From contig OW121740.1 in NCBI GenBank assembly GCA_933228675.1, forward strand, positions 930,001 to 994,000: 64,000 bases of DNA, in the 5' to 3' direction. Under the pieces are notes generated by a model that saw nothing but the letters and a program-made list of their open reading frames with translations, was not told the DNA's origin and made no database searches. Position numbers and translations under genes: made by a program. Below, in pieces: positions 40,171 to 54,169 of this stretch (the stretch's first letter is position 1; the number at the start of each line of letters is the position of its first letter). Source of the DNA: Stomorhina lunata. Taxonomy: Eukaryota > Arthropoda > Insecta > Diptera > Rhiniidae.

Positions 40171-41385
40171 GTATGTATCTCACATATCAACGAAAATTTA
40201 AATTTTTTAATTGCAATTGATAGAAATCCGTTCACGTTTGACAATTGCTTCCATATAACTTCGCCTGAGGCAATCTCTAAGGCATCTACATTTTGAAGCA
40301 TCTTTTCTGCATGGTTTATCTGGTCTATCGAACTTTATTAAATTTTCGTAAAATATGTGTCTATTTTATTTCGAAGCTACTGGCTGGCTTAAATAAGCAT
40401 TCTCTATTTGTAGTCTAGTAATCATTATCTTTCACAAAGGGACCACTTTAGAACCCAAGTGAAGCTTCCGTAGACATCAGCCACCTGCCCAACCTAACCA
40501 TTGGGTCCATAACTATTCTAGATGATGACGCCACTGAAAAGCTTTTCGTTTTTCGACTCTTAATTTTAAAGACTCTGCATATAATACTAGTATAACCAAA
40601 TATTGCTACGAATTACATTAAGTAGTGAAGTGAATAGTAATAAAGAGTTCTTTCCTTGTCGAAATCTGATTTAAACTTTTACAAAAAATCCATTTTTTTA
40701 CTTTAGTACGAAATGGGTTAAAGATATAATTGAATGAAATTAAAAACCAAAATAATGGATGTAAACGAATCAATGTTCTGTTAATTCGTTCATCATGCTC
40801 CATATATTTAATGCAGGAGGCAGCATCATTCTTGTGTAAGAATGAATGAATGAATACCATAATAGAAAACAATATAAAACAAGTAGTGAAGTGCTCTATT
40901 ATATTCCTTTTTATTGTATTAAACCTATTTTGTGGATTTTCTTTTTAATATTGATTTGTAATTAAGAACAAAAACGTCACTGCAGCACTTGGAAAAAAAT
41001 TAAGAAGTGAATAATAATGAAACCTAATTACTAGTGCACTTTGAAATTTGTTTGATGAACAAAGATTTCCTAAAGAAAAATAAAATAAAAAGAAATGAAA
41101 ATCAAAATAAAATATAACTACAAATTAAATTGTGTTTTTGTGTATGTTTAAGGATTTTTTTATGAAATATCCATGACTGTTTGAATGCTCGCATTTATTT
41201 CGTTTAGAAATGAAATCTTTAACATTATCACTAGCATAATTGATATAAATAAATGTAAATTATAACAACATGTTAATTGTTTTTCATCCCTAATGTAGGT
41301 GTTTGCACAGACATAATGTAAAGTCTAGCAATAATATCTTGCTAGTTTTATATAATATATTTTTTATAGAGACTTATACTTTATA

Positions 41386-41631
41386 CAGGGTGGCTAATAA
41401 AAGCTGCGACCAAAAGGCAAAACACGTAATACATTTTACTACTAAATATTTATTCTATAGGTTGATCAATGATAGTAGAATTAAGATAGTGGTTTAGAGT
41501 TCGTCATTATAACATTTTAATAAGCTGTCGAATATGTGTAATCGAAGTTGGAGATCATTCTAATTCAATAATTTTGAAAACTTCATAAATAACTTTAAGC
41601 TTTACAAAAAGATATTTGTGCATGTACCCTG
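41386..41631. mobile_element. Mariner-like non-autonomous element (246 bp)
   Basis: The left end is TA|CAGGGTGGCTAATAAAAG and the right end is TACCCTG|TA, so a TA duplication flanks short inverted ends. The left terminus resembles mariner-type ends, which are known to read like CAGGTTGGCTGATAAG. It shares interior sequence with the relic near 27.0 kb. No transposase frame is present. Confidence 0.5.
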
Positions 41632-42303
41632 TAGTTCCATTATACTCCTTTCTAAAGCCTTAGAGGCTTTACAATCCCTGACATGTTATTTTTTACTTTC
41701 GTTTGAATTTTCTTTATTAAATCTTAATTTTCTTGTTTAGATTTTTACGTATCTACTTTTTTCTTGTTGCAAGTATGTAATTACAAAACTTATGCAAATG
41801 CAATTTTAAGTTTTTATTTTTCCCTTGCATTTTTTTCAATTCACTTTTTGTTATACATAGACATACATAAATATTATACATTTTATTGTTGGAAACATTT
41901 CTTTTTGTCTTGTTTCAAGTGTTGTTGCAGTTGCAAAAGAAGCTTGAGGCAAATACGACAAAATTAAATGGAAAAAGTTTTTCTTATATTAGAGGGTTTC
42001 AGAACTAGTTCATAAGTATAAAATATGTTCTATAGTAAATGTTAGTAAAAATGTAAAATTTGCAAAAGGACAACGAAAATAAACACAAAATGGAGATATA
42101 TTAAAATAATTTTAAAAATCTCTCAAAATAAAATTCTTACTTAGTTTGGAAATAATTTTGAGACTTTCGAAACTTTTTTTACTTTATAAAATAACACCGA
42201 TTATTTTATTCATTTAATGATGAGCTTTAACACTTTTATATTTTTAAAATGCGTAAATATGAAATGATTTATTATTTATCTGCTTGAATTGTTTTATTGC
42301 CTA

Positions 42304-42440
42304 GAAGTTTTAATGATAGAGTAAAAATTTCGGAGTTTTTTTACGTATTGTCTTAGAAAGGTATATTAGAGAGGTAAAAGGTGGTGAAGTTTTAATGATT
42401 GAGTAAAAATTTCGGAGTATTTTTACATATTGTCTTAGTA
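42304..42440 (+). repeat. Imperfect duplication, 87-bp period
   Basis: GAAGTTTTAATGAT.GAGTAAAAATTTCGGAG and the following TTTTTAC.TATTGTCTTAG occur at 42304 and again at 42391, with a short spacer. Confidence 0.7.
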
Positions 42441-45400
42441 AGGGATGAGTCGATGGGTATACACCAATATGGTTGCAAGAGCAATATTTACGTACATTAC
42501 AAATATAAGAACTTTTAAATACAAAAATTCAAACAACAAATATTATTTTGGTTTGTACTGTTAAAAAATTAATTGCAACGTCAAAGAACTTAATTCCGTT
42601 CGGGACTGGAATGAATTCCGTATTTCGCCTCGATTGAAAAAGTAAAACGAATTTTTTTTTTGGGAGTGAAACTGCTTTCTAAAGAACGATTTTAGGTTCT
42701 TCTATCTCCTATCGAGATTCAATTACGAAATGATTTCAATTCTGAGAGGAATCTGGACATGAATGTACTTTAAACTTTCTGCAGAAAGTTAAATTCAGAA
42801 AATTCTTTATACTTAAATGGTATTGTTTTTATCACTTTCAAACTAAGAATTGGATAAAAATATTTTGTACGATAACAGGATAACATATACACACACTGTG
42901 CACTGCGCTCGCGTATAAATTATATATCTTTTTATAAAAAATAAAGGTTAAATATGAATTAACAAAAAAAGAATTAACAACAAGATTTTTAACCCTTTCC
43001 TAGAACACCCTGATATGTTTTAACGTTAAAGTAGAATTTGTATCAATAATTACTTACCAAAAAGTTATTTATTTCACATTTATTTAAAAATGTGCTATTC
43101 AAGTGAAACTAAATTTGTGTGTTATTTTTTTAAGTATTTTAATTTCAAAAGCCTTTTAATTTAAAGAATTTTTTATTACCATGAATACTATTATAAATGC
43201 AAACTGAAATAAAAACACTTTTGTTATTGTTTTCTACAAAGATATGGGCGGTTAAATTTCATTGTCTACTGTGTGCTATTCTATTGAAACGCAGTGTATT
43301 TAAATTAAATGCTACACTGTCTAACTTTTATTAAAATAAACGATAAACTTAAGGTTTAGTTGTATGACCTTTTTTTTAATAATTGACAATGTCTATTTAC
43401 TTCCTTAAAACTCCCATTTTTTTTTTGCCCCAAAATAATTTATTAAGAAATAAGTTTCCGGTTTCTACAAAAAAGAATTTACCAACTTACTATGGTTTAA
43501 GTTTAAAAACGCACGTTCAAGACATTTTTATAATGTTTTTATTTGATCCTTTTTTTGCTTCGTTTTTATTTAAATATAAAAGCAAAAAAAAATATTTTAA
43601 AATGAAAATTATTTTGCGGAATCCTTTTTTTTTTGGCTTCTCTTTCATTTCATTTGGATACATTTAGTTTTATTTCCTTTATCAGTTTTCTTGTTTTTGT
43701 TTTTGCTACAAAATAATTTGCTTCAGTTGCTTGTTTTTGGTTCGTTAAATTTGGCTGCCAAAATTTGGTTTGTTATGTGACATTCTGAATTTGACTATTG
43801 AAATTTATTTATTCGTTATTGAGGAGAGGGAAGAAAAATTACAAAATCTTGAAAACAACTACATACATATATACATTCATATGTATAGAGAACCAGACGT
43901 TTTGTCACTAAAGCGAGACCCATAAACACATTTACAATTGGACTGTAAGACGCCAATAAACTTAAAAGCGAACAATAAGTTTAAGAACAAAAGATGTAAC
44001 CAACTATAATAAAATATGATGTTTTCTCATAACTATAAAGTATTAAAGTCATTTTGAAGTCAAACAAGTGTGTACAAATATATCCATACATATGTATATA
44101 CATTGTTCGAGAACGTACGTATTTATGTATGTGTGTATATTTATTTATTATTATTTTTGCTATATATTTTATTTGAACATAAAATTTTTTTGTATATAGA
44201 ATTTGTTACCCTTCTTTCATTTCGATTACGAATCAATACAACATTTACAACCATATACTGAAATAGCTATCCTAAGCTAAAAATAAAAAAAAAATAGGTA
44301 GTCAAGAATTTTTTTCTTCTAAAGTTTTTAGAAATTAATCTCGCAAAGGCCGAGTACCAAAATTTTTTCATTTCTTCCAGATAAGGAAAGAAAATTTGTT
44401 CATTATTAAAATCAATGATATTTTAGCCTTAGATATAAATATACACCCACACTCATACATACATAACTTATGTATGTATATCTTTTTCATGTTATTCTAA
44501 TTATTTATATATTTTACAATTTGAAAATTTTAACAGTAAATAAAGTTTCATTTAAAACAGCAACTCAACCACAAAATTGGGTCATTCTTTATGACGCATT
44601 TAGAACAAAAAATGAACAAAAGAAAATCTCATAAAAGGAAAAATACAACAAAAAATATTATACAATAATGTCTTCTTCTCTTTTATTTAATATTGTTATA
44701 AAAATGTAATAAAAAATGTTAAACATTTTCTTCTTGTTTCAGAATTTCTAAAGAAATAATGTTCGGGCCTTTTTTTCTTGAAAAGTTTGCTTAAAGTAGA
44801 CCAAAGGTGGAAAATAACAGAGAACGTTTTTTCATTTAACGAAAAATAATATAAAAATATGTTAAATAAGTGACAAATAAGTTATGCGGTTTAATATAAA
44901 ATCATCTTATTTTTCTATATTGAAATTGTTAAACATTTTATTGGATTTGCTTAAAGTCAATTATATTCTAACTTTTCCAGATGATCTTTAAATATGTGTC
45001 CATATATTTGTTTAAGAAAGTAATTATAGAAGATTGAAATAATTAAAATAAAAAATGTATTTCATACAAAATATTCTTATCTTATCTTAAACAATTTTCC
45101 TTTTTTTTAGCCAAGGTTTTTGGTACAAATAAATTTATTTTAATTATTTTTTTATCGTTACGAGTACAGTAATTGCTAATGCAGATACTTTTCATATTCT
45201 TAATTTTTCTTTTTGGTTTTTTAATCTTAATTTGCTAGCGTTGTTTTAAGGATACTGTCAGTGGGGGCGGTTTGTGGCGGAGGTTATACTTATAATCACG
45301 ATGATGATTTTGATTATATAAATGACTACATTTTGTATTCGCAGTCGTTGTCGTCTTCTTAGTTGTTGTTCACTGCATAAATTAAAGTTATTTCAAATGA

Positions 45401-46445
45401 AATCGGGCTGTTTTTTTGGTTGTGGTTGTTGCGCCGAGTACTTTAATGGCGCTTTTAGTTTTCCTTTACGTTGCCTTTTCACCTACACATTTATATAATA
45501 GTATATTAAAAAAATGTTCGTTTATAAAAATAATAATTATGGAAATTATTATTAAAAATATAAAAAAGGTGAAACTTAAAACGAAGGGAATGTGGCATAG
45601 AAAATATTTACCATTCTTTAGTTTTTCGTCCTGAATCGCACATACAAGCACATAAATATTCACATTTAAGCACACTTAGTACATACAAATGTAAGCAAAC
45701 TAAAAAATGCATTAACTTTAGCAAATAGCTTTTACAGTTTATATAATCTTTATATGTATGTTAGTGACACTAGATGACTGAATGGTTGGGAGAGACTGAG
45801 AGAGTTAGTATATTTATCAATGTGTTAAAGTAGACGTTACTCGTGAAAGGGCTCTACGTTCTACACAACTAAAACGGAATGACATTAAAAACAATAATAT
45901 ATTCAGAAAAAAGGCACAAATGAGGGCAAAATTAAATTGAAATAAATAATTAGATCCTTTTGACAGCATTTTTAAATCATTTATCCTCGGCAAGTTTGCT
46001 TTTACAACAAAACCACAATAACACTGCGTTGAAACAAATGTAACAATAGTCAATTAAAATAATATTATTTTTATATTTTCTCAATGCAAATTTAAACTGT
46101 AATAAATTATATTGTTTACATTTTAAATCGGTCAACCAGCGAATTTTTTGTTTAATTGGTGCACAAATGAAATTCGACATGCAAAAACCAAAATCGAGTT
46201 AAGCAATTAGAATTCCCTAGTTAAGGTATTGTAAAATTAGGGTTAACTTCTTCATTTACATAAACACATACACACTTAAAACAAAAGATGCACGTATGCC
46301 TATGTTAAATTGCGAAAGTGTTAAATAGAATACAAACATTTTAATTTAGTTGTTACAAAGCGAAAACCATAACTGATATCGACCAAAATTTTATTAGGAT
46401 TTAATTAAATTCCTAAATTTTAAACAATTCCTCAACCATATTTTT

Positions 46446-46640
46446 GTGGCTTGGTGCTAAAAGGGACAATGTCAAAAAAACTAGTTTTGAGAAAATTTGA
46501 TTTAAAGCTTTTATTTTCCATATAAATTTATAGTAACATTGCTCTGAGTTAAGTCAGGGATTCTCTGTTGGAGCCAAATAAAAGAGGGTATAGAAGGAAA
46601 TCTAATACTATGAACATTGGCCCTTTTAGCACCAAGCCAC
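46446..46640. mobile_element. TIR MITE, intact copy (195 bp)
   Basis: The left end is GTGGCTTGGTGCTAAAAGGG. The right end, complemented, is identical over the same 20 bases, and the match continues with CAATGT after one mismatch. A weaker inverted match (CATATTT) continues outside, so the true ends may lie up to about 10 bp further out. There is no coding capacity. It is the same family as the interrupted copy at 36.4-36.8 kb. Confidence 0.75.
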
Positions 46641-46678
46641 TTAAATATGTAAATTTGGAAATAAAATGTAAGTTTTTA

Positions 46679-46999
46679 TATATAATAATATATATATATA
46701 ATTCCCCGACAACATTCCAATTGGAACAAGGGGTACTTCTCTCAGACAATGAGCTGCATCCGATTCTATTTTTAGACTCATTGAAAGGGACCTACGTTTT
46801 TACGCCGGCTCTGAACGGCGAATGCATTAGTTAGAGAAGTTTTACATAGCCTAATACTCAATAACCAGTGGCTAGCTGAGTTATGAGGTGAACCACAGCT
46901 TTTCTGAAAATTTATTTTTTCAAGTGTGTCTGGCCGGGGATTGAACTTGGACCTCTGGTATGCTAGGCGGATGACTAACCTGCTATACCACGGCGGTTC
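46679..46999 (-). mobile_element. SINE-like retroposon copy C with target duplication
   Basis: A full-length minus-strand copy: tRNA-like head at the 46.98-kb side, body and 3' segment, then a TA-rich tail at 46701-46679. It is flanked by the direct repeat AAGTTTTTA (46670-46678 and 47000-47008), a 9-bp target duplication that supports retroposition. Confidence 0.8.
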
Positions 47000-49225
47000 A
47001 AGTTTTTAATAACCCATAAATTTATCCTTTTCAAGTAAACTGTGACCTATTTCACAAACATTGTGTACTTTAATACCCAAACCATACCCAATTTAAAAAA
47101 ATAGTCTGTAAGGCAATGAAAAATAATTAGTAATATATTTTTGTTAAAAACTCAGAAAATATCTTTTTAAAAACATTTGTGTAGTCTGACTTGATTTTTA
47201 GTATAAAGTAGGTGGGTCTATTTTTGTTTACTTTCCGCTTTGATCTACATCTTGTAGTTTTAGGACCCAAAATTTAAGAACCGATACAAAAAATTCAAGT
47301 ATTTTTGGCTAAACAATTTTTATATTTTCGCTTTCCGTAAAGATTTTTAAATTCAATTATGCATTTTCTCATATTTTAGGCACGGTAAAGCATCAGGTGT
47401 CACCTACTATTTTAAAACTTGTAAAAACTAACTGAATATTTAAAACCAAGAATTTTGGTTTCAAATTTTTTGATCATAATTTGAGCTAGGAAATTTTATC
47501 TTTTTTCTAGGACTTGTATATGCTGATAACCATTTCTTTCCTGGGGTTAAAAACCTTTTTCTGGATTTTTGTAATTTAATAAAAGTTTTTTACAAAAATT
47601 ACTATTTTGGTAATTTGTATTCTAGATTAAGTTTATACATGAAAACTCTAAACAGGCATAGGGACAAAAAATGGTATATCTATAAAAATTTGGGAAAATA
47701 TAGTCGTATACTAAATTCTATTTGTAAATAAAAAATACATTTAAAAACATATTTACATTAAAAATACATTTAAAAAAGTGGATAAGGCTAACTCGAGCAC
47801 GCAAAATTCAGTGGTGCAAGCCGTTTTTTAGGTTAGCAACAAATATTTGAGTAACTTGAAAACTATTAAGTTGATTGAATTAAAAGCTGGACTAAAGTCG
47901 TTTTGGAAATATATTTGTATTCTGGGCTGATTTTTAGCAAACTTTCAAAGATACATTTTGAACATTGACAATTTTATATTCATGTTTTTTCCCTTTTTGG
48001 ATGTCATTAATTTTATGAACTTTAGAGATAACATAGTATAAGAAATTATAGATGAATTTTAATAAATTAGGACTTGTTTTGTTTAGCACTGCATAACTGG
48101 GTTATGGATTTTTTTATGAAATTTTTGTGATTTTGCAAAAAAAAAATATTTCTTAAACGACTTCTAGGATTAAAAAATATTTTAGTCTTATTTAAAGATA
48201 ATTTTGTTTACCAAATTCCGATTTTTATTTAATTCAATAAACTAAGCAGTTACGCGACTATTTATTACGCAACCTCCTCTTTTTTTTAATAACGTTATAT
48301 CTGAAAAACTAAAGCTAATCTAAAAAATGTTGAGCACCTGGATTTAGCGTACTCGATTTATCTTCACCCACTAGGTGCCACGTTTGTAGGTCAAAAAAAC
48401 TAATTTTTCCAAGAAAACGTTCGCTTTAAACATTTATGATTTGTCTAGGATTTCTTTCACTTACTCACTTTGAACATTTGTTATTGTTGATGGGCTATCT
48501 ATTTAAATTGTATTTTGTTTAGAGTAATTTGTATTCTATAAATGTGTTTTTTTAGTTATATAAGATACATTTCTTTTCCCCTTTCTAAGTGAAATATTCT
48601 GTTCGTGCAATATTTTACGGCTACTTATAAGTTTAAGAGAAAAACACTATTAAAAATATTAATTGCTTCTTTTAATGTTTTTTGCATCAACTAGAAGTTA
48701 ATGACTTGTTAAAAGGTAAAAGATAAATTAATGTGCATTAATACTCTTCTTTCTTATATAATGTTTAATATTTTATACTGTGAATGAATGTAACTGAAAG
48801 ATAAAATAAAAGTCGTTGGAAACTGAAATACTCAAGGCTTTTGATTAATACATATTTACACAAAAACACTAGAACGTTTTGTACTTAATTTTTGGTTTCT
48901 TTCTTTGGGATGTATTAAGAATATTTCAGTTACTGCTTCTCTCAAAAAAACTCAACTGAAATCTACTGTATTGTGATTTCCAACATCTACCACAATCCCC
49001 TTCTTTATAGTTATTTAATGGCCCAAATTTTTGCATTTTTGTTTGATGTGTTAAGAAATACGTGAACATAAATACATACAAGTATTATTTATAAGTACAA
49101 AGATTTTATGTTTCGTGTGTCTTTCAATTCATAAACTAAACTAAATATAAACTTCGCTGATTTTTTTATATAAAATAATTAAATATGACAGATAAACAAA
49201 TATTTACAAAACTATTTTATCAAAA

Positions 49226-49520
49226 CCGCCGTAGTATAGCAAGTTAGTCATCCGCCTAGCATACCAGAGGTCCTAAGTTCAATCCCAGCCAGACCCACTT
49301 GAAAAAAAATTAATTTTCAAAAAAGCGGCGGTTCACCTCATAACTCAGCTAGCCACTGATTATTGAGTACAAGGCTATGTAAAACTTCTCTAACTAATGC
49401 ATTTGCCGTTCGGAGTCGGCGTTAAAACTTAGGTCCCTTTCAATGAGTCTAAAAATATAATCGGACGCAGCTCATTGTCTGAGAGAAGTACCCCTTGTTC
49501 CAGTTGGAATGTTGTCGGGG

Positions 49521-49567
<47 letters not shown>
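49226..49567 (+). mobile_element. SINE-like retroposon copy D with target duplication
   Basis: Best preserved plus-strand copy. The head starts CCGCCGTAGTATAGCAAGTT. The B-box-like GTTCAATCC is about 34 bases after the A-box-like motif. The body, 3' segment and (AT)n tail (from 49524) follow. The 9-bp direct repeat TTATCAAAA lies immediately before the head (49217-49225) and after the tail (49568-49576). Confidence 0.85.

Positions 49568-49568
<1 letters not shown>
49524..49568. repeat. (AT)n tail array
   Basis: Uninterrupted AT dinucleotides forming the 3' tail of SINE-like copy D. Confidence 0.95.
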
Positions 49569-49571
<3 letters not shown>

Positions 49572-51380
49572 CAAAAATTGTTTTTAATTTAATTGATAAA
49601 AAAAAACTTTATGCTAGTCTTAATATTCGAATTTTTTGAATATTTTAAAATCGATCAAACTATAAATTCTGTGTTGACCTGGCCAACTTTTTTCAAGGCT
49701 TATTCGTACGTACATACTCGTACATATGTTTGTATGAATGAAATAATATTAAATCAAATTAATGTGTAATCAATTTTTCATATTCTATTATATTTATTGA
49801 TTGTTTTTGACAGCGTTTGTTTTATATTTTTGTTTTAAATTAATATGACAAACTTTTTTATGTTTGTTAATAACAAAGTCAACTTTACCGTCAATTTCCC
49901 CTTGGCTCATTGTACTTTATTATTTAATTTTCTTATTTGTCTGTAGTCAAGTGGAAATTTCGATATTAATTTTTCTTTCTTTTTTTATAGATTTTTAATT
50001 GTTTTTAGTATAATAGGGACCACAACAGTTTTATATCAGCTGTAAACATTTGTTTTGTATTTATTTATCTGTTCTATTTATACTGATTGTCATGTTAAAA
50101 TAAGATATAATAAGTTTTGTCTACTTAATATACAAAAATAGGTGTTTTTTTTTCGTAATCGTTGATTAATAATCATGATTTCATAATCACTTTTGTTATA
50201 CTATGTATGTTTTTAAGTTTAATTGTCTAAAGAGTTTTAAACAGAAGGGAAATAAAATAACGAAACGATTTTGAAATTCTGTATCAAATTATATTTAATA
50301 TTTACAACACCTCTAGGAGCATCATTATATCGTTGATAGGAATTTTTCATTTAAATTTTAAAATTAATAAAATTGTAATGATATAAAACATGAATTTAAT
50401 TTAGTAAGTAATTACTTGTTTCTTTAAGATCTCTTTGAAGCTAACAAGTTCCATCAACGATGGAATTAAAATAATAAATACTGATATCTCGACAACTTTA
50501 GTTGTACTTAAAAACTCAAAAGACATCTTATACAATCCCTTGCAAGCACATCATAGGGTCACATAAACACTTGCACATAACTTGTAGTTGCTAGTACAAG
50601 TAATTTTCAACAAGAAACTTACATCATTATAAACAACTAAACAACAACAGCAACAAATTGACATTAAAATCCATTTAAACAGCTGTCACTTGATCGTGTA
50701 CACACACACGCACACACACAAAAGAGATACATAGTTACATATACGTATAAACATACATACGTGTAAGTTGTTATGTACATTGAGAACATTACATTACATT
50801 ATAAGTCAACATGTATAACTATTCATTTTGACTACACAAAATTCGTAGAGTTCATAGTTGGTAAGTAGAATAATAGTGAACGCATAATTAAGTTTTAAGT
50901 GTGTGCAAAAAAGGATTAAAAGCTACAAGAGTAGTTGTTATAAATTTGTTTTTATATCCTGTTTTGTCTGTATAGGTAAAAAAGCAATAAACTTCAATAG
51001 AAGTACGTACATGCATGTGAGTCTTATAAATATTCATAGAAATTTTTAAACCCGTCATTTGTTTGAATTTACCGTTAGAAACTAAAATTTAATCTTGTTT
51101 TTTTCTTAACATTAAATATACGAAAAGTTTTTTAGGATAAGTACATATGTATATAAATTACATACAGATGTTTAAAGCCGTCATAAGATTACCTTTAAGT
51201 CAATCTGTTTTATAAATAATTTTATATTTTTCGTTTTAAATATGTTTTTTTTTAATTCTTTTGTTGTAGTTTTAACTAAATACATTCAATTTAACTTTGG
51301 CAGTTAAATTCTGTACCATTTGTGTATATTCAAAAACAACTTTAATTATAAACTCAAATTAACAACCGAATATTTCTAGT

Positions 51381-51672
51381 ACAGCCGTACAGGTGTAGCA
51401 GGTTAGTCATCTGCCTACCATAAAAGATGTGCCAAGTTTGATAAAAAAAAAACAGTTCACCTCATAACTCAGCTAGCCAATGGTTATTGAGTATCAGGCT
51501 ATGTAAAACTTCTCTAACTAATGCATTTGCCGTTCGGAGCCGGAGTTAAAACGTAGGGGCCTTTCAATAATTAGTTTAAAAATAGAATCGAATGCAGCTC
51601 ATTGTCTAAGAGAAGTACCCCTTGTTCCAATTGGAATGTTGTCGGGGAATTATAAATATATTATATATATAC
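51381..51672 (+). mobile_element. SINE-like retroposon copy E, damaged head
   Basis: The head is degraded after GTGTAGCAGGTTAGTCATCT and has lost much of the B-box region (an A-run replaces it). The body from CACCTCATAACTCAGCTAGC to the 3' CGGGGAATTATAAATATATT is intact. The tail is short and interrupted. Confidence 0.75.
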
Positions 51673-54051
51673 ACTTATTTTACTATGTTGCAAAGTATTC
51701 ATTGGGTGGGTAGTAGTATTCTCGTTTTTTAATTTAGTTCATAGATATTTTGTTTATTTGATTATATGTATATGTATTTTTTGTTTGAATAAATATGTAT
51801 GCATATATTTTTTATATGGAATATTATCATAATGAGCATTTATTATATTTAGAAGGAAATATCTTATTAAATTGACATAAAATATTTGAGATTTTATCAT
51901 AATTTCATTGATATGAGTTTTTAATGGGCTATTTCCATAATATTTAATTTAGGGGTTGATAAACATATACGTACTTAGAAGATGTTGTAGTTATTAACAT
52001 ATATGAATATAAATTTTAAGAACTACGATAGGATGTTGAAATTATTTTTAAATGTATATACTTTATGTAAATTTGTACATTTGTTTATGACAATAAACTT
52101 TTCACGAATTATATAAATCTAAATTATTTTTATTTGACTTCAAGAAAAGCTGCATTAGTTCACTTTTAGACTCCATTGTCATTTCTTTTACAAATAAATC
52201 TTAAATGGACGAAATGTAGCAAAAACTGCAAATACTCTTATTTTTCCCATACAAATGGGCTAAATAACTTTGGGACCGTTGCAAGGGCTCTTATTCTAAA
52301 AATAAAAAAATAATATTTTGCACACCCGATTGACATTATTTGTCCACATAATTTCACTATTAGAAGTCGATCAGAGACAAAATACAAAAAACGGACGGAT
52401 ATCCTTAAATTGACTCGGTTAGTGATTTTAAGTCGAACGATATACTATGAATTACAAACATCAGCATAAACCTAATATATGCTTTCCAGCTATGGTGGTA
52501 TTTATGGTTACAAATACTATCATACATGCGTAATATGGAATCTTATTAATGTCTTATGTGGAAATTATTGAAGCAAACATTTAATTTGCCTAATTCTACA
52601 TTGGCGAGCTATGCCCGCCTATGCTTAAAAACAACAGTGTTGATATACTTTATACATTATCTTTTTTTTTCTTTTCTAAAATTCTCTATTGTGGATATCT
52701 ATCTATATCTATCTAGGAGTTTTGTAAAAGAAAACTATTATTATTTTTCTTTATTAAGTTTTTTTTATCAGTTTAGACTACGACAGTTTTTTGGAAGAAT
52801 ATTTTTCTATTTTTGAAATTAAATCATAAACAATGTGAATTAGAAGTCAAAATTGATTTATTCTTGTCAATAATCTAAAACATCAATAGGACAACAATCA
52901 AAACTAAATTAAATGACTAAAAACTTTTATTTTAAATGTTACATAATTCCTACATCTTACTATATACAATTCTTCTAAGCTTCTTTATAAGTTTAATGTG
53001 AAACAACTTAAATATGTAATAAGATTGACAAACTTTTAAAACAGTAAAAATATAAAAAAAAAAACTCAAACAATTTTACATCCAGTTGTACTTGCGCAGC
53101 ATTAGAAATATATTAGACATGTAAGTATATACCTATATTTGTACAAATATATCAAAGAATGTATAAACTTTTCTTGATTCGGAAAAAGATTTAAAATTTT
53201 TTCGTTTAATAACATTTCTGAGAAGACAATGTCAAGAAAACCTCACAAAAAATGTATTAATACTCAAGGTTATTACACGAACATTTTTAGAACTCAAAGA
53301 AAATATAATTAATACAAAAGTTTATGTGTAAATATTATTCTGGCATAATAAAATATTAACAAAATGTTTATGTCAAAGTAAGAAAAATTATTATGTAACT
53401 AGTTAAATATTAATAGCAATATAAGGATAAGTCAATAAATAATGAAATATTTTACATTTCATATTTTAGTTAATTTTTGATAAAAAAAAGAATAAAGAAA
53501 GTGAATTGGATTCAAATTAGTAATGCAAAATCAGAAAAACTGTCCTTATAAGGACATTATATATAATTATATCCCCAAATACAATGACCCTAATTTTAGA
53601 AACGACTATTAGTTGAATTGTCAACGAATGTGTCAACATATCTCTTTGTCTAAATAGGTCCCCATTTGCTACCAATATTTATTTTTGACCAAAAGTGCGA
53701 CAAATTCAATGCATAGTAAATATTGATAAAGATAATAGTAAAATTGGTTAAATTTTCAATATCACAACCGTATTTTTTTCAATTCCGACATTTATATTTT
53801 AAATTTTATATTTTTATATTTATATTTTAAATTTTATATTTTAAATTTTTTTGTTATAAACTCGTACAAATGTCCTTTTAAAGGTATAATTTCTTTAAAT
53901 ATTGCAGTAAATCTCTTGTTCTTCCGCATCCTTTTGTTAAACACAACCTCGGCCAAGTCGAAACCTGTGCTTTGAAACCCATAAATTCTGCAAAGTAGAG
54001 GGAGTAGATTACAATATAATTCCTATTTATTATGTAATGGTATGAAAATAC

Positions 54052-54169
54052 TTTCTGGACAATATTTCTTGTCTCATATCAACATAAAAAAATAAACAAG
54101 AACTAAAACATTTCTGGACAATATTTCTTGTCTCATATCAACATAAAAAAATAAACAAGAACTGAAACA
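54052..54169 (+). repeat. 59-bp tandem duplication
   Basis: Two head-to-tail copies of a 59-bp unit starting TTTCTGGACAATATTTCTTG, with one mismatch (ACTAAAACA versus ACTGAAACA), so the duplication is young. Confidence 0.9.

Noticed and set aside
45466..46180. Cluster of 60-80 codon frames on the minus strand
   Set aside because: Short, mutually overlapping, AT-driven composition, and no plausible splice structure linking them.
46568..46834. 88-codon plus-strand frame
   Set aside because: It runs across the end of the MITE and into the SINE-like copy in reverse, so it is a shadow of repeats.
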